33,185 nt of DNA from the NCBI GenBank assembly GCA_938028645.1, contig CALIMD010000157.1, forward strand, positions 1 through 33,185, given 5' to 3'. The stretch's first letter is position 1, and each line of letters opens with the position of its first letter. The DNA comes from an uncultured Alphaproteobacteria bacterium (GTDB lineage Bacteria; Pseudomonadota; Alphaproteobacteria; Thalassobaculales; Thalassobaculaceae). The notes under the pieces are model-generated. The model saw only the letters and a list, made by a program, of their open reading frames with translations, was not told the origin of the DNA and searched no databases. Position numbers and translations under genes: made by a program. Below are positions 7,510 to 16,554 of the stretch, piece by piece.

Positions 7510-8190
7510 ATGAACGGCGCCCTAACCCCTGACTTTAATAAAAGTCCCGCCCAATTGGCGGCAAATATATTATTAGATATAGAGGCAATTCATATTAGGC
7601 CCGATGATCCATTCACCTTCACGTCAGGTCGGTTGTCCCCAGTATATGTCGACTGTAGAAGAATCATATCTTTTCCTCGAGCCCGGTCAGAGTTAATGAA
7701 AATGAGTGTTAATCTTTTAAATCATACAGCTGGAGTTGAAGCCTTCGATGCAGTAGCAGGTGGGGAAACAGCCGGAATACCCTTTGCAGCTTGGATCGCT
7801 GAACTTTTAGGTCTACCCATGTTGTATATTCGAAAACAGGCAAAAGGTTTTGGCAGAAATGCTCGGATAGAGGGAACCTTTAAAGAGGACGCAAATATTT
7901 TACTTGTTGAGGATCTTGCAACGGATGGCGGGAGTAAACTGAGTTTCATAAATGCTATCCGCGAAGCAGGTGGAAAAGTGGACCATTGTTTTGTTATTTT
8001 TCATTATGGGAGTTTTCCAGAGAGTACTGTAAATTTGAAATCGGCCGGTGTCTCACTTCATGGTCTTTGCACCTGGTGGGATGTTCTCGAGGTTGCAGCA
8101 ACCCGTAATTATACGGCAGACCAAATAAACACGGTCAAAGATTTTTTAAATGACCCAGATGGCTGGGCAGAACGGAATAAATTAAGTTAG
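7510..8190 (+). CDS. pyrE: orotate phosphoribosyltransferase
   Basis: This 226-residue phosphoribosyltransferase would convert orotate and PRPP to orotidine 5'-phosphate in pyrimidine synthesis. Evidence: TSGRLSPVYVDCR at 38-50, AGGETAGIPFA at 83-93, the catalytic loop with RKQAKGFGRNARIEG at 108-122, and the PRPP-binding motif LLVEDLATDGGSK at 131-143. The DGGSK ending is the form I know from alphaproteobacterial PyrE. GAGGA precedes ATG 7510. It lies 55 bp after livF on the same strand with no visible terminator, so it may share the TPP-regulated transcript. A link between orotate and thiamin (both involve pyrimidine chemistry) is tempting, but the enzyme itself looks like ordinary PyrE. 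Confidence 0.88.
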   Translation: MNGALTPDFNKSPAQLAANILLDIEAIHIRPDDPFTFTSGRLSPVYVDCRRIISFPRARSELMKMSVNLLNHTAGVEAFDAVAGGETAGIPFAAWIAELLGLPMLYIRKQAKGFGRNARIEGTFKEDANILLVEDLATDGGSKLSFINAIREAGGKVDHCFVIFHYGSFPESTVNLKSAGVSLHGLCTWWDVLEVAATRNYTADQINTVKDFLNDPDGWAERNKLS

Positions 8191-8237
8191 ATTCAAATAA
8201 CGCTATCGTTTTAAGATGATAAAGAGGAAATTATAAA

Positions 8238-8861
8238 ATGCTGATAATTCATGGACGTAGAAATTCGTCTAATGTTCAGAAGGTTGTGTGGGCGCTTAAC
8301 GAGATGGAGGTATCCTATGAACGTTTAGACGTAGGAGGCGAATTCGGTATTGTTAACGAGCCCCCATATCTTGCAATGAACCCTAACGCGAGAGTCCCCA
8401 CCATGGAAGAAAATGGTTTTATACTCTGGGAGTCTAACGCTATCGTTCGTTACCTAACCGCTAAGCACGACACCGGAGGCCTTTATCCTTCTGACCCAAA
8501 AGTCCGAGCCTCGGCCGATCGTTGGATGGACTGGCAACATACCAGTGTAGGGCAATATATTACTCCAATCTTCTGGGGTCTGGTTAGAACCCCAGAGAGT
8601 GAGCGGGATTTAGATCTTATAGAGTCAAGCCGCCTTGGTATGATCGCAGCCATGCAGATTTTAAATAACAACTTATCCGATAAAAACTTTGTCGCCGGCG
8701 ATGCATTTACCATGGGCGATATCCCATTAGCTATTCACGTTTATCGCTGGTTCCGGCTAATCCAAGATCGGCCTACAATGGAACATTTAGAAAATTGGTT
8801 TGATCGGCTTTCTAAACGATCCGCATTTAAAACCCATGTATTGGATATCCCTTTCACCTAA
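8238..8861 (+). CDS. glutathione S-transferase family protein
   Basis: This 207-residue protein has the two GST domains. The N-terminal thioredoxin-like domain (1 to about 78) has NSSNVQKV at 8-15 near the expected catalytic Ser/Asn, the cis-proline segment NARVPTME (about 50-57), and the glutathione gamma-glutamyl contact ESNAIVRYL (about 64-72). The remainder is the helical C-terminal domain with the N-capping FTMGDIPLA segment. It would conjugate or otherwise use glutathione in the cytoplasm; the substrate is unknown. GAGGA is placed well before ATG 8238. It is 47 bp after pyrE and 70 bp before the OppA-like gene. Confidence 0.88.
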   Translation: MLIIHGRRNSSNVQKVVWALNEMEVSYERLDVGGEFGIVNEPPYLAMNPNARVPTMEENGFILWESNAIVRYLTAKHDTGGLYPSDPKVRASADRWMDWQHTSVGQYITPIFWGLVRTPESERDLDLIESSRLGMIAAMQILNNNLSDKNFVAGDAFTMGDIPLAIHVYRWFRLIQDRPTMEHLENWFDRLSKRSAFKTHVLDIPFT

Positions 8862-8931
8862 AGGAAAAGTAGCTTTGGATTTAGCGAATTAGAAACTGCA
8901 TTGCTGTAGATAGTTTAAGAAAGATAAAATA

Positions 8932-10611
8932 ATGAGGGTTGGACTGTGGCTATTGGGGCTCTTAGTTTCACTGGTAACACTAAATTCGACTGAGGCATGG
9001 ACCAAGCAACGTCTTGTAATTGGAGTGACGCAGTTTCCTTCGACACTCAATCCTCTAATAGATTCAATGTTGATAAAATCGTACGTCTTAGCCATGGCAC
9101 GGCGTCAGATTTCAATAATTGATCACAACTGGGAGCCCGTTTGCCAGCTTTGTACTGAATTGGCGACTTTTGAAAATGGTCGCGCCAAAGTATTCTCCAT
9201 AAAAGATGAATACGGAAGGGCTACTGGAGAACGGGGTGTTAGAACCCGGTTCACTCTCAAAGATGAACTTTTTTGGGGGGATGGAACGCCGGTTACGACT
9301 GAAGATATCTTTTTCACGTGGCAAGTTGGCAAGCACAGAGAGACGGGTGTAACCAACCATCAATCTTTCACAGATATTATCGATATTGAAGTCCACGATG
9401 CTAAATCATTCACTATTATAAACAAGAAATTAGACTACCGGTATTATGCATTAAGTGGGTTTAATATTCTTCCCGCACATCTCGAGAGAGACGCCTTTAA
9501 AAAGCCACGCGACTATAGGAAAAAGACGCTATACCAAACAAACCCCACGCATCCGGGGCTATATAATGGCCCGTATCGTATCACTAAGATCGTCTCCGGA
9601 TCGTATATTGTTTTGGAACGGAATGAGTATTGGAAGGGAAAGCCTCCTGGTTTCAAACAAATACAAGTTAAAACAATAGAAAAAACCTCTGCATTAGAAG
9701 CTAATCTTTTATCTGGGGCAATCGACTATATCGCGGGAGAGGCAGGGCTTTCATTAGATCAAGCGGTATCATTTGAGAAGCGACATTCCAAAAGATATAA
9801 CGTTTCGTATAAACCAGGATTGATCTACGAACACCTAGATTTAATGTTGGACAATCCAATACTTTCTGACTTAAGAGTTCGAAAAGCATTAATCCATTCC
9901 ATCGATCGGACAGCTATCAGCAATAGGTTGTTTAGCGGCAAACAGCCTGTAGCGCATAATAAAATTCATCCATTAGATTGGATACACACAAATACCGTTA
10001 AGAAATATTCCTATGACCCCCAGAAAGCACGAGAACTTTTGAATGATGCTGGATGGAATACTATTAATGCGGGAATTAGATACAACTCATCCGGAAAGAA
10101 ACTTCAGCTAGAACTGATGTCAACTGCTGGAAATAGATCAAGAGAATTGGTAGAGCAGGTGCTACAAAGTTACTGGAAAGCCGTTGGTATTGAGATAAAA
10201 ATACGAAACCAACCTGCTCGCGTCCTATTTGGAGAGACTATTAGTAAAAGAAAATTTACCGGACTGGCAATGTTTGCTTGGTTATCCGCACCCGAATCAT
10301 TGCCGCGAACGACGCTTCATTCTCAATCAGTACCAACAAAAGAAAACAATTGGTCCGGACAGAATTATACAGGTTTTAAGAATCAATTAATGGACCAGTT
10401 GATTGACTCCATAGAGATAGAACTAGAAAAAGATAAACGAAAAAAGCTCTGGGAACAGTTACAAAGATTATATGCAGAGCAACTTCCTGCTATACCGTTG
10501 TATTTTAGGGCAAATAGCTTCATTGTTCCTAAATGGCTTAAGGGAATCAGACCAACTGGTCACATGTTTACATCAACTAACTGGGTAGAGGATTGGCACT
10601 TTATTAAGTAA
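8932..10611 (+). CDS. OppA/DppA-type ABC transporter substrate-binding protein
   Basis: This 559-residue protein of the SBP_bac_5 family has a signal peptide with likely cleavage after Ala22. Conserved features are the early TLNPL segment, FTLKDELFWGDGTPVTTEDIFFTW (about 102-125), and the LSDLRVRKALIHSIDR stretch (about 310-325) where most family members read DVRVRQAISYAID. It would capture peptides or other medium-sized solutes in the periplasm and deliver them to the two permeases encoded next. Spacing to the first permease is 53 bp. The family also serves nickel, opines and plant metabolites, so the substrate is open. Confidence 0.9.
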   Translation: MRVGLWLLGLLVSLVTLNSTEAWTKQRLVIGVTQFPSTLNPLIDSMLIKSYVLAMARRQISIIDHNWEPVCQLCTELATFENGRAKVFSIKDEYGRATGERGVRTRFTLKDELFWGDGTPVTTEDIFFTWQVGKHRETGVTNHQSFTDIIDIEVHDAKSFTIINKKLDYRYYALSGFNILPAHLERDAFKKPRDYRKKTLYQTNPTHPGLYNGPYRITKIVSGSYIVLERNEYWKGKPPGFKQIQVKTIEKTSALEANLLSGAIDYIAGEAGLSLDQAVSFEKRHSKRYNVSYKPGLIYEHLDLMLDNPILSDLRVRKALIHSIDRTAISNRLFSGKQPVAHNKIHPLDWIHTNTVKKYSYDPQKARELLNDAGWNTINAGIRYNSSGKKLQLELMSTAGNRSRELVEQVLQSYWKAVGIEIKIRNQPARVLFGETISKRKFTGLAMFAWLSAPESLPRTTLHSQSVPTKENNWSGQNYTGFKNQLMDQLIDSIEIELEKDKRKKLWEQLQRLYAEQLPAIPLYFRANSFIVPKWLKGIRPTGHMFTSTNWVEDWHFIK

Positions 10612-10664
10612 TATCCAATCATCTAAAGTAGTAACTCTTTAGAAATAGATTATAAATTTACTAC

Positions 10665-11627
10665 ATGATTAGATTTATTATCAGCCGAACATTTCAGTCA
10701 CTAATGGTACTCCTGATAATGAGTTTTATTATCTATTTGCTGCTGGGGCTTATGCCCGGCGACCCAATAGATTTAATGGTCGGATCTAACCCCGAGATCT
10801 CAAGCGATGACATACAAAGATTAAAAGAACTTTACAATGTAGATAAGCCAATACTTGAAAGATATTTAATTTGGATAACTAATGCTGTGCAGGGAGATTT
10901 TGGGTATTCCAGACTATTTTCTCAACCCATTATGGATATTCTCGCTCCCAGATTATTCAATTCAATAGTATTAATGAGCGTTTCGCTAGTTTTAGCTTTA
11001 TTAGTTGCAATACCCGCTGGTATTTACGCGGCAACCCATCCAAATTCTCTTCTAGAAAAAGCCATAAACTTTCTCTGCTTTGCTGGAATTTCAATTCCCC
11101 CATTTTGGTTGGCGCTTTTGTTTATTTTATTGTTTTCGGTATTCACTGGAGTTTTACCAGCCAGTGGAATGGAAACAATTGGTGATGGTAGCGTAATCGA
11201 CCGAGTTCACCATATGATATTACCGGTGGCAACTTTGTCCATGGCAACGATAGCGGGATACACACGGCACGTGAGTGCCTCTATGACCGAGGTTCTCCAA
11301 AACGACTTTATAAGAACTGCGAGAGCAAAGGGATTATTAGAAAAATCTGTCTTGTGGCGGCATGCCCTCAAGAATGCATTAATTCCCGTGGTGACAATCA
11401 TAGCGTTAGACTTTGGTTCTTTATTCTCTGGGGCACTAATAACAGAAACAATGTTTTCATGGCTTGGAATGGGAAAGACTATTTACGATGCCATAATTGG
11501 TAGCGACTATAATTTAGCGTTAATTGGCCTTCTGCTGGCCACAGTACTGACCTTAACAGCAAACATAATGGCTGATATTGCCTACGCCACTTTGGACCCG
11601 CGTATAAACTATCAAAAGAAAAACTAG
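10665..11627 (+). CDS. DppB/OppB-type ABC transporter permease
   Basis: This 320-residue membrane protein has the standard layout: an N-terminal helix, GLMPGDPIDLMVG at 28-40, a periplasmic loop, and five further helices. The cytoplasmic coupling loop (EAA region) reads RTARAKGLLEKSVLWRHAL at 217-235, which contacts the ATPase in relatives. DPRINY closes the protein, as in most DppB proteins. It abuts the next permease exactly: TAG at 11625-11627 is followed by ATG at 11628. No good Shine-Dalgarno is visible before ATG 10665. Confidence 0.93.
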   Translation: MIRFIISRTFQSLMVLLIMSFIIYLLLGLMPGDPIDLMVGSNPEISSDDIQRLKELYNVDKPILERYLIWITNAVQGDFGYSRLFSQPIMDILAPRLFNSIVLMSVSLVLALLVAIPAGIYAATHPNSLLEKAINFLCFAGISIPPFWLALLFILLFSVFTGVLPASGMETIGDGSVIDRVHHMILPVATLSMATIAGYTRHVSASMTEVLQNDFIRTARAKGLLEKSVLWRHALKNALIPVVTIIALDFGSLFSGALITETMFSWLGMGKTIYDAIIGSDYNLALIGLLLATVLTLTANIMADIAYATLDPRINYQKKN

Positions 11628-12545
11628 ATGAGCACGCGAATTCTCAAAACACAAAAAAGTGCCTTTTTCTCTAGGTTTTTAAATACGTCCCCCGCTGTTA
11701 TTAGTCTTTCCTTTCTATCATTAATGATTTTAATAATTCTTTTGGCACCTATTTATGAATTTTTAAGAGCGGCAGACCCAACCCGAGTTGATTTATTTAA
11801 CCGGTTTTTGGGACCGAGTGGAACCTATATTCTTGGAACCGACGAACTGGGTAGAGATCTAATGTTACGCCTATTAAACGGCGGCAAAGTCTCTCTTTCA
11901 ATCGGCTTAATAACTTCAATTATCGTTGGCTCAATAGGAACTGTGCTAGGGCTCACATCAGGTTATTTCGGAGGGAAAATAGATTCTATTATAATGCGAT
12001 TTGCCGATACTATAATTTCACTTCCTCTTCTTCCTCTATTGATTGTTTTAACGGCAATAGATTTAAGTAAACTTGGCATTCCACAAACGTATATTGACAT
12101 GCCTTTCTTCAGCACTTGCAAAATAATAATAATAATTTCCATCGTTGGATGGCCCACAATAGCCCGTTTAGTGAGGGCTTCTACTTTAACGGTTAGAGAG
12201 GAAGATTTCATTAAGGTTGCATTAGCTCAAGGATATGGTCCAATGCGCATCATTTTTAGACATATACTGCCAAATGTTACTTCGCCAATCATTGTAGCAA
12301 CTACATTGGCTATTGGTAATATCATCCTTTTTGAAAGCGTATTGAGTTTTCTTGGCCTTGGAATTCAACCTCCTGTAGCCAGCTGGGGCAATATGCTTAC
12401 GGGTGCCCAGGAATTATTATACGAAGATCCAAAGCTTGCTATTTGGCCTGGCACCTTAATATTCTTAACGGTTATAGCATTCAACTTTCTTGGAGATTCC
12501 TTGCAAAGGGCTTTTAGAACTAGATCGATTCAGATCATTGAGTAA
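11628..12545 (+). CDS. DppC/OppC-type ABC transporter permease
   Basis: This 305-residue membrane protein is the partner of the DppB-like permease. The family hallmark GTDELGRD is at 70-77 after the first helix. The coupling loop contains VALAQGYGPMRIIFRHILPN at 197-216, and ESVLSFLGLGIQPPVASWG (about 240-258) is characteristic of DppC. No DppD or DppF ATPase follows: the next gene is a small lipoprotein and then the strand changes. The importer must borrow its ATPases from another locus. Confidence 0.93.
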   Translation: MSTRILKTQKSAFFSRFLNTSPAVISLSFLSLMILIILLAPIYEFLRAADPTRVDLFNRFLGPSGTYILGTDELGRDLMLRLLNGGKVSLSIGLITSIIVGSIGTVLGLTSGYFGGKIDSIIMRFADTIISLPLLPLLIVLTAIDLSKLGIPQTYIDMPFFSTCKIIIIISIVGWPTIARLVRASTLTVREEDFIKVALAQGYGPMRIIFRHILPNVTSPIIVATTLAIGNIILFESVLSFLGLGIQPPVASWGNMLTGAQELLYEDPKLAIWPGTLIFLTVIAFNFLGDSLQRAFRTRSIQIIE

Positions 12546-12576
12546 AACCTACCAAAGTCTGTTATACAGTTAGACT

Positions 12577-12984
12577 ATGAAACGCATATTTTATTTCCTT
12601 ATTTTTAGTTTTGCCATTCTTTCCATTATTGGATGTGAGGAAACTATGCCCTTATCCTCTAATCAACGAGAGCTCAACCCCCCACCAGGAAATGGCTACG
12701 TTGGCAAGGTCTGTCTTTTGGTCCGAAATAAAGCGCCTTTCAGCATAACTGGAAGAGTACAGTTAAAATCACGCGAACGATCTAGTTTCCGGTTATCCCG
12801 CAATGAAAGCTATAAAATGTGTTTAACCGGGGAGCTGTATGGAGCTAATACCGTTTCATTCGTATTAACCAATTTTTTAACACTACCTTTGTTTTCTTGT
12901 TATACAAAAACAGATCGCTCTATTGATATTTATGCTCGACGCCGCGGTGATAGTTGGGTCTATACTGCAACCTGTCGAAAATAG
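12577..12984 (+). CDS. small lipoprotein of unknown function
   Basis: This 135-residue protein has a type II signal peptide. A basic start and hydrophobic core lead to the lipobox SIIGC, with Cys20 the predicted lipidated residue. No Asp follows at +2, so outer-membrane sorting is expected. The mature part contains four further cysteines (46, 82, 108, 133), possibly two disulfides, and is rich in arginine and serine. I do not recognise the family. It lies 31 bp after the DppC-like permease on the same strand and ends 7 bp from the convergent ribokinase gene. Confidence 0.75.
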   Translation: MKRIFYFLIFSFAILSIIGCEETMPLSSNQRELNPPPGNGYVGKVCLLVRNKAPFSITGRVQLKSRERSSFRLSRNESYKMCLTGELYGANTVSFVLTNFLTLPLFSCYTKTDRSIDIYARRRGDSWVYTATCRK

Positions 12985-12991
12985 ACTTATA

Positions 12992-13912
12992 TCACGTCCA
13001 TTGTTTGATTAATTCTGGGGGCGGGAGCCTTTCCATATTTCTTTCTATTTCCTGGGAAGAGAGCAAGCTGGTTTGCGCTCCCTCAGCTAAGCAAGTGAGA
13101 CCACCTGCTACAGAAGCAAAACTCAGAGCCGACAAACTACTCTTCCCAATACTCAAACAAGCGGCAAAAACACCTACAAAAGCATCCCCAGCCCCAACAG
13201 TATCTAACGGTTTTAAATCAAGTGCTTTGGTCCGATATACACCACTACCGTTAGCTAAAACTGCACCTTCATCACCGAGTGTAACAATAGTTTCCGCATC
13301 ATATTTTTCAAAAAATTCCCTTGCATAATTTTTGGCTGAACCCTTTTTTCCGGCCAAGATCTTTGCTTCTCCGGCGTTTAAGATGAGGTAATCACAAAGT
13401 TTCAAAACGTCATCATCTAGTTTAAGTGCTGGTGCCAAATTAAGGACAATTCTACAACCGGCTTTTCGGGCCCGAAAAATTACTTTTCTGATCTCAGCGA
13501 TAGGCACCTCCATTTGAAGCACCAGTGTCGTATCCTCATTAAGTTGGGTATCAGTTACCTGGTCAGAAGTCGTTTTTAAATTGGCTCCACTTGCAACAAC
13601 AATCTGGTTTTCCCCTTCATTTTCCACCATTACACAGGCTGTACCGGTGGTAACTTGTCTTTGAATTATTCCACTTACCCCAACATTAGAGTTTTGGAGT
13701 GCGTTTATCACAGGGTTAGCAAAAATATCGGTTCCCACGCTCCCTATCATTTCAACGTGTCCTCCTAGACTGGCAGCAGCAACTGCCTGGTTCGCTCCCT
13801 TGCCCCCTGGTTGAAATTTATATTTCGAGCAAAGAACAGTTTCGCCTTTTTTAGGGAGGTTATTTACATTAAAAAATAAATCTGCATTCAACGAGCCAAA
13901 AACTAAAATCAT
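12992..13912 (-). CDS. ribokinase-like PfkB-family sugar kinase
   Basis: This 306-residue kinase has both PfkB signatures: the N-terminal GGKGANQAVAAASLGG at about 36-51, and the C-terminal DTVGAGDAF at 237-245, where Asp243 is the expected catalytic base. LNLAPA and LILNAGEA in the middle also match ribokinases. The likely reaction is ATP-dependent phosphorylation of ribose or a related pentose or nucleoside. The ATG at 13912 follows a GGAAG and begins the usual MILVFGSLNADL; an upstream TTG at 13927 is less likely. No ribose transporter is adjacent, but a nucleoside-type importer lies 10 kb away. It diverges from the mannose-1-phosphate guanylyltransferase gene across 76 bp. Confidence 0.88.
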   Translation of the reverse strand: MILVFGSLNADLFFNVNNLPKKGETVLCSKYKFQPGGKGANQAVAAASLGGHVEMIGSVGTDIFANPVINALQNSNVGVSGIIQRQVTTGTACVMVENEGENQIVVASGANLKTTSDQVTDTQLNEDTTLVLQMEVPIAEIRKVIFRARKAGCRIVLNLAPALKLDDDVLKLCDYLILNAGEAKILAGKKGSAKNYAREFFEKYDAETIVTLGDEGAVLANGSGVYRTKALDLKPLDTVGAGDAFVGVFAACLSIGKSSLSALSFASVAGGLTCLAEGAQTSLLSSQEIERNMERLPPPELIKQWT

Positions 13913-13988
13913 GATGGGGTCTTCCAACGAACGTTAATACCTGATAGAGCCTGAGACTAAGCGTGCAAATGGTCAACCCGGAAAAAAA

Positions 13989-15446
13989 ATGTCAACTATT
14001 TATCCCGTGATACTTTCAGGTGGTTCCGGAACTCGCTTATGGCCTATTTCAAGGCCTTTGTTTCCTAAACAATTTTTGGCTATTGATGGGCCATATAGTT
14101 TTTTTCAAGAGACAGCACTGCGTTTCAATAGACAAGAGAACTTTGCAGCACCAACGGTTATCTGTAATTCTGAACACCGTTTTATCGTAGCCCAGCAATT
14201 ATTAGATATTGATATTGTGCCTTCGAATATCATTCTCGAACCCGTTGGTCGAAATACTGCAGCCGCAGCCGCCATAGCGGCTATGAAAGTTAGTGAGAGC
14301 AACCCCAATGGGCTCGTCCTTCTTCTCGCATCCGATCATAAAATAAATAAGCCTCACCTATTGCGAGAAGCAGTGCGGTCAGCAATACCAGCGGCAAAAG
14401 GGAACCACCTTACAACTTTTGGAATTAAACCCAATCATCCAGAAACCGGGTTTGGGTATATCAAAATGGGGCAGCCCATTAAAGCTGCAGAAAACTGCTT
14501 CACCGTCGATAAATTTGAAGAAAAGCCCAACCTTGAAAGCGCTAAAGACTACATAAGATCCGGGGATTATCTATGGAACAGTAGTCTTTTCCTATTTAAA
14601 GCAGATACTTACTTAAAAGAATTATCTACTTTTGAACCGGAAATAGCTGATGCGTGCAGAACGGCACTCAATAACGCCACACCTGATTTAGATTTCATTA
14701 GATTGGATGAAGAAGCTTTCTCCAAAGCTCCCTCAATATCTATTGATTACGCAGTGATGGAGAAAACCCGTCAAGCCTGTGTCACACCAGTTGAACCTGA
14801 GTGGAATGATGCAGGATCCTGGACAGCATTATGGGAGATTTTAGAAAAGGATACCAATCAAAATGTTACAGTTGGAGATGTCATTCTAAAAAACACCAAA
14901 GACACGATAGTTCATGCTGGCTCGAGGCTAGTTGCAACCGTTGGTGTTAAAAATCTGGTTGTTGCTGAGACGCCAGATGCTGTTTTGGTAATGAACAAAG
15001 ACGACTCACAAGAAGTGAAAAAGGTTGTGGAAGTACTCAACTCCCAAGACAGAAGTGAAGCGAAGCACCATACAAAGGTGCATCGACCCTGGGGCAATTT
15101 TGAAGCGCTAATTTCAGAGCTCAATTACCAGGTGAAACGCATAACCGTGACCCCTGGCTCCACCTTATCTTTACAAACACATAAAAAGCGCTCCGAGCAT
15201 TGGGTCGTTATAACGGGCGTGGCCACCGTTACTCGCGGCCCCAGCCAGGATGAACTTGAAATTATAAATTTACACCAGAATCAGTCTATCGATATCCCAC
15301 TTGGATGGTTGCATCGGTTAGAAAATAAACAAAAAGGACCTTTGATTATTGTTGAGGTTCAATCCGGTGATTATTTGGGAGAGGACGACATAGAACGCTT
15401 TGAAGATATCTATGGAAGGGTGATTGAACCAAATAATGGGAAATAG
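13989..15446 (+). CDS. manC: mannose-1-phosphate guanylyltransferase / mannose-6-phosphate isomerase
   Basis: This 485-residue bifunctional enzyme has an N-terminal nucleotidyltransferase domain: GGSGTRLWP (11-19) binds GTP, followed by EPVGRNTAAA (84-93), SDH (115-117) and FEEKP (176-180). The C-terminal cupin of type II mannose-6-phosphate isomerase includes HRPWGNFE and the metal-site segment QTHKKRSEHWVVITG (about 395-410). It makes GDP-mannose for polysaccharide, lipopolysaccharide or glycoprotein synthesis. It stands alone: no glycosyltransferases are nearby. It converges with the ketopantoate reductase-like gene with a 9 bp gap. The name manC is used for the family (also algA or xanB). 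Confidence 0.93.
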   Translation: MSTIYPVILSGGSGTRLWPISRPLFPKQFLAIDGPYSFFQETALRFNRQENFAAPTVICNSEHRFIVAQQLLDIDIVPSNIILEPVGRNTAAAAAIAAMKVSESNPNGLVLLLASDHKINKPHLLREAVRSAIPAAKGNHLTTFGIKPNHPETGFGYIKMGQPIKAAENCFTVDKFEEKPNLESAKDYIRSGDYLWNSSLFLFKADTYLKELSTFEPEIADACRTALNNATPDLDFIRLDEEAFSKAPSISIDYAVMEKTRQACVTPVEPEWNDAGSWTALWEILEKDTNQNVTVGDVILKNTKDTIVHAGSRLVATVGVKNLVVAETPDAVLVMNKDDSQEVKKVVEVLNSQDRSEAKHHTKVHRPWGNFEALISELNYQVKRITVTPGSTLSLQTHKKRSEHWVVITGVATVTRGPSQDELEIINLHQNQSIDIPLGWLHRLENKQKGPLIIVEVQSGDYLGEDDIERFEDIYGRVIEPNNGK

Positions 15447-15455
15447 GCACAATCC

Positions 15456-16508
15456 TTAGATTGAACGAACCAGATCAAGGCTCTGTTTGGACTTGCCGGT
15501 CTCTACCTGGGTTACCGCCTCAACCAAGGCAGCGTTAGCTGGCGCCGTTAGTCCTATTTCTGCGCCTTTTTCGACAACAAAGCCATTGATAGCATGGATT
15601 TCGGTACGTCGTTTCTTATCAATATCCTGCGCCATCGATGGTCTGGACGCATCGCTCCGTCCAATAGCGCTTTCTTCCATTACCTGTTCCATTGACGCTA
15701 TCATACCAGTATCACCATCCATCGCAGCAACCCAGTCATCTGGTTCAAACTTGTTGATGGTTTCTAATTGATAACCCAGCGCTTTCCCAATTTTAACTGC
15801 TTCACCAGCTAGTCTTATCGTCAATCGCCTGGTGATTGTCTCTTGATCACAGGCATTGGCTCCCAGACCTGAAGCTGCGCAGACGCCATTTCTCATCGCA
15901 TTCGCAACTAACTTGGACCAGCGTTCACCCCACAAATTATTTGTAACCTTCGCACTATCGACCACAGATAATAATTTAGCTATCTCCTCAATTCTGGGCG
16001 TTATACGACCATGTACCTCACCAGCTCTAAAAACAGTATGTTTTTTTCCGCCCAATGGGACCCCGCGCCTTACTTTACCAGGGCCTATGAGTTCTACGGC
16101 TATTTTAGCAGCTATACAGCCAGTCGTTCTGCCCCATCCAACAATATCAGCTATTGTCTCTTCATTAATACAGTTCTGTAATGAAACACAAAATCCCGTA
16201 GGCGAAAGATAATCTTTAACGAGCATAGTTGCCCAAGCCGTGTCATAAGACTTCATACAAATAAAGGCTATATCGATTGGCTTCTCTCGTTTCAGACCCT
16301 GAACGTCGGTTAACGTGATTGCTCTGGCCGAGGTATTAAAACACTCTGCATCTGTGAGACCTGACAATGTCAAACCATCATTATTCATTGCAGCGACATG
16401 TTCTGCCCAAGGATCAACAAAGATAACATCTTCCCCCATGCGAGCCATATAACCGCCTACATATGCACCAACGGCTCCTGCTCCCATTATCAAAATCCGT
16501 TTACCCAT
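15456..16508 (-). CDS. ketopantoate reductase (ApbA/PanE) family protein
   Basis: This 350-residue NADP-dependent reductase has the dinucleotide motif GAGAVGAYVG near residues 8-17 and the usual C-terminal helical domain with MRNGVCAASGLGAN and a KKRRTEIHAINGFVV segment; HAxNGxVV is typical of the family. The reference reaction is 2-dehydropantoate to pantoate in CoA synthesis. Many paralogues act on other 2-oxoacids, and this protein is about 50 residues longer than typical PanE. I choose ATG 16508 because AGGAG sits seven bases upstream; ATG 16514 is too close to it and the far upstream ATG at 16571 would run into the dioxygenase gene. It is 46 bp downstream of the TauD gene, probably in one operon. 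Confidence 0.85.
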   Translation of the reverse strand: MGKRILIMGAGAVGAYVGGYMARMGEDVIFVDPWAEHVAAMNNDGLTLSGLTDAECFNTSARAITLTDVQGLKREKPIDIAFICMKSYDTAWATMLVKDYLSPTGFCVSLQNCINEETIADIVGWGRTTGCIAAKIAVELIGPGKVRRGVPLGGKKHTVFRAGEVHGRITPRIEEIAKLLSVVDSAKVTNNLWGERWSKLVANAMRNGVCAASGLGANACDQETITRRLTIRLAGEAVKIGKALGYQLETINKFEPDDWVAAMDGDTGMIASMEQVMEESAIGRSDASRPSMAQDIDKKRRTEIHAINGFVVEKGAEIGLTAPANAALVEAVTQVETGKSKQSLDLVRSI

Positions 16509-16554
16509 TCCCATTCTCCTGTGCTGATATTTACTAATAGTAATCGAATAAAAT

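Noticed and set aside
7510..8190. PyrE homologue as a dedicated thiamin-pyrimidine salvage enzyme
   Set aside because: All motifs match ordinary orotate phosphoribosyltransferase; only gene position suggests otherwise.
13945..13988. CTGAGA followed by AACCC upstream of manC, resembling part of a THI-box
   Set aside because: The rest of the TPP aptamer (GGGGTG arm, GAACCTGA, CGTAGGAA) is absent; the match is chance.
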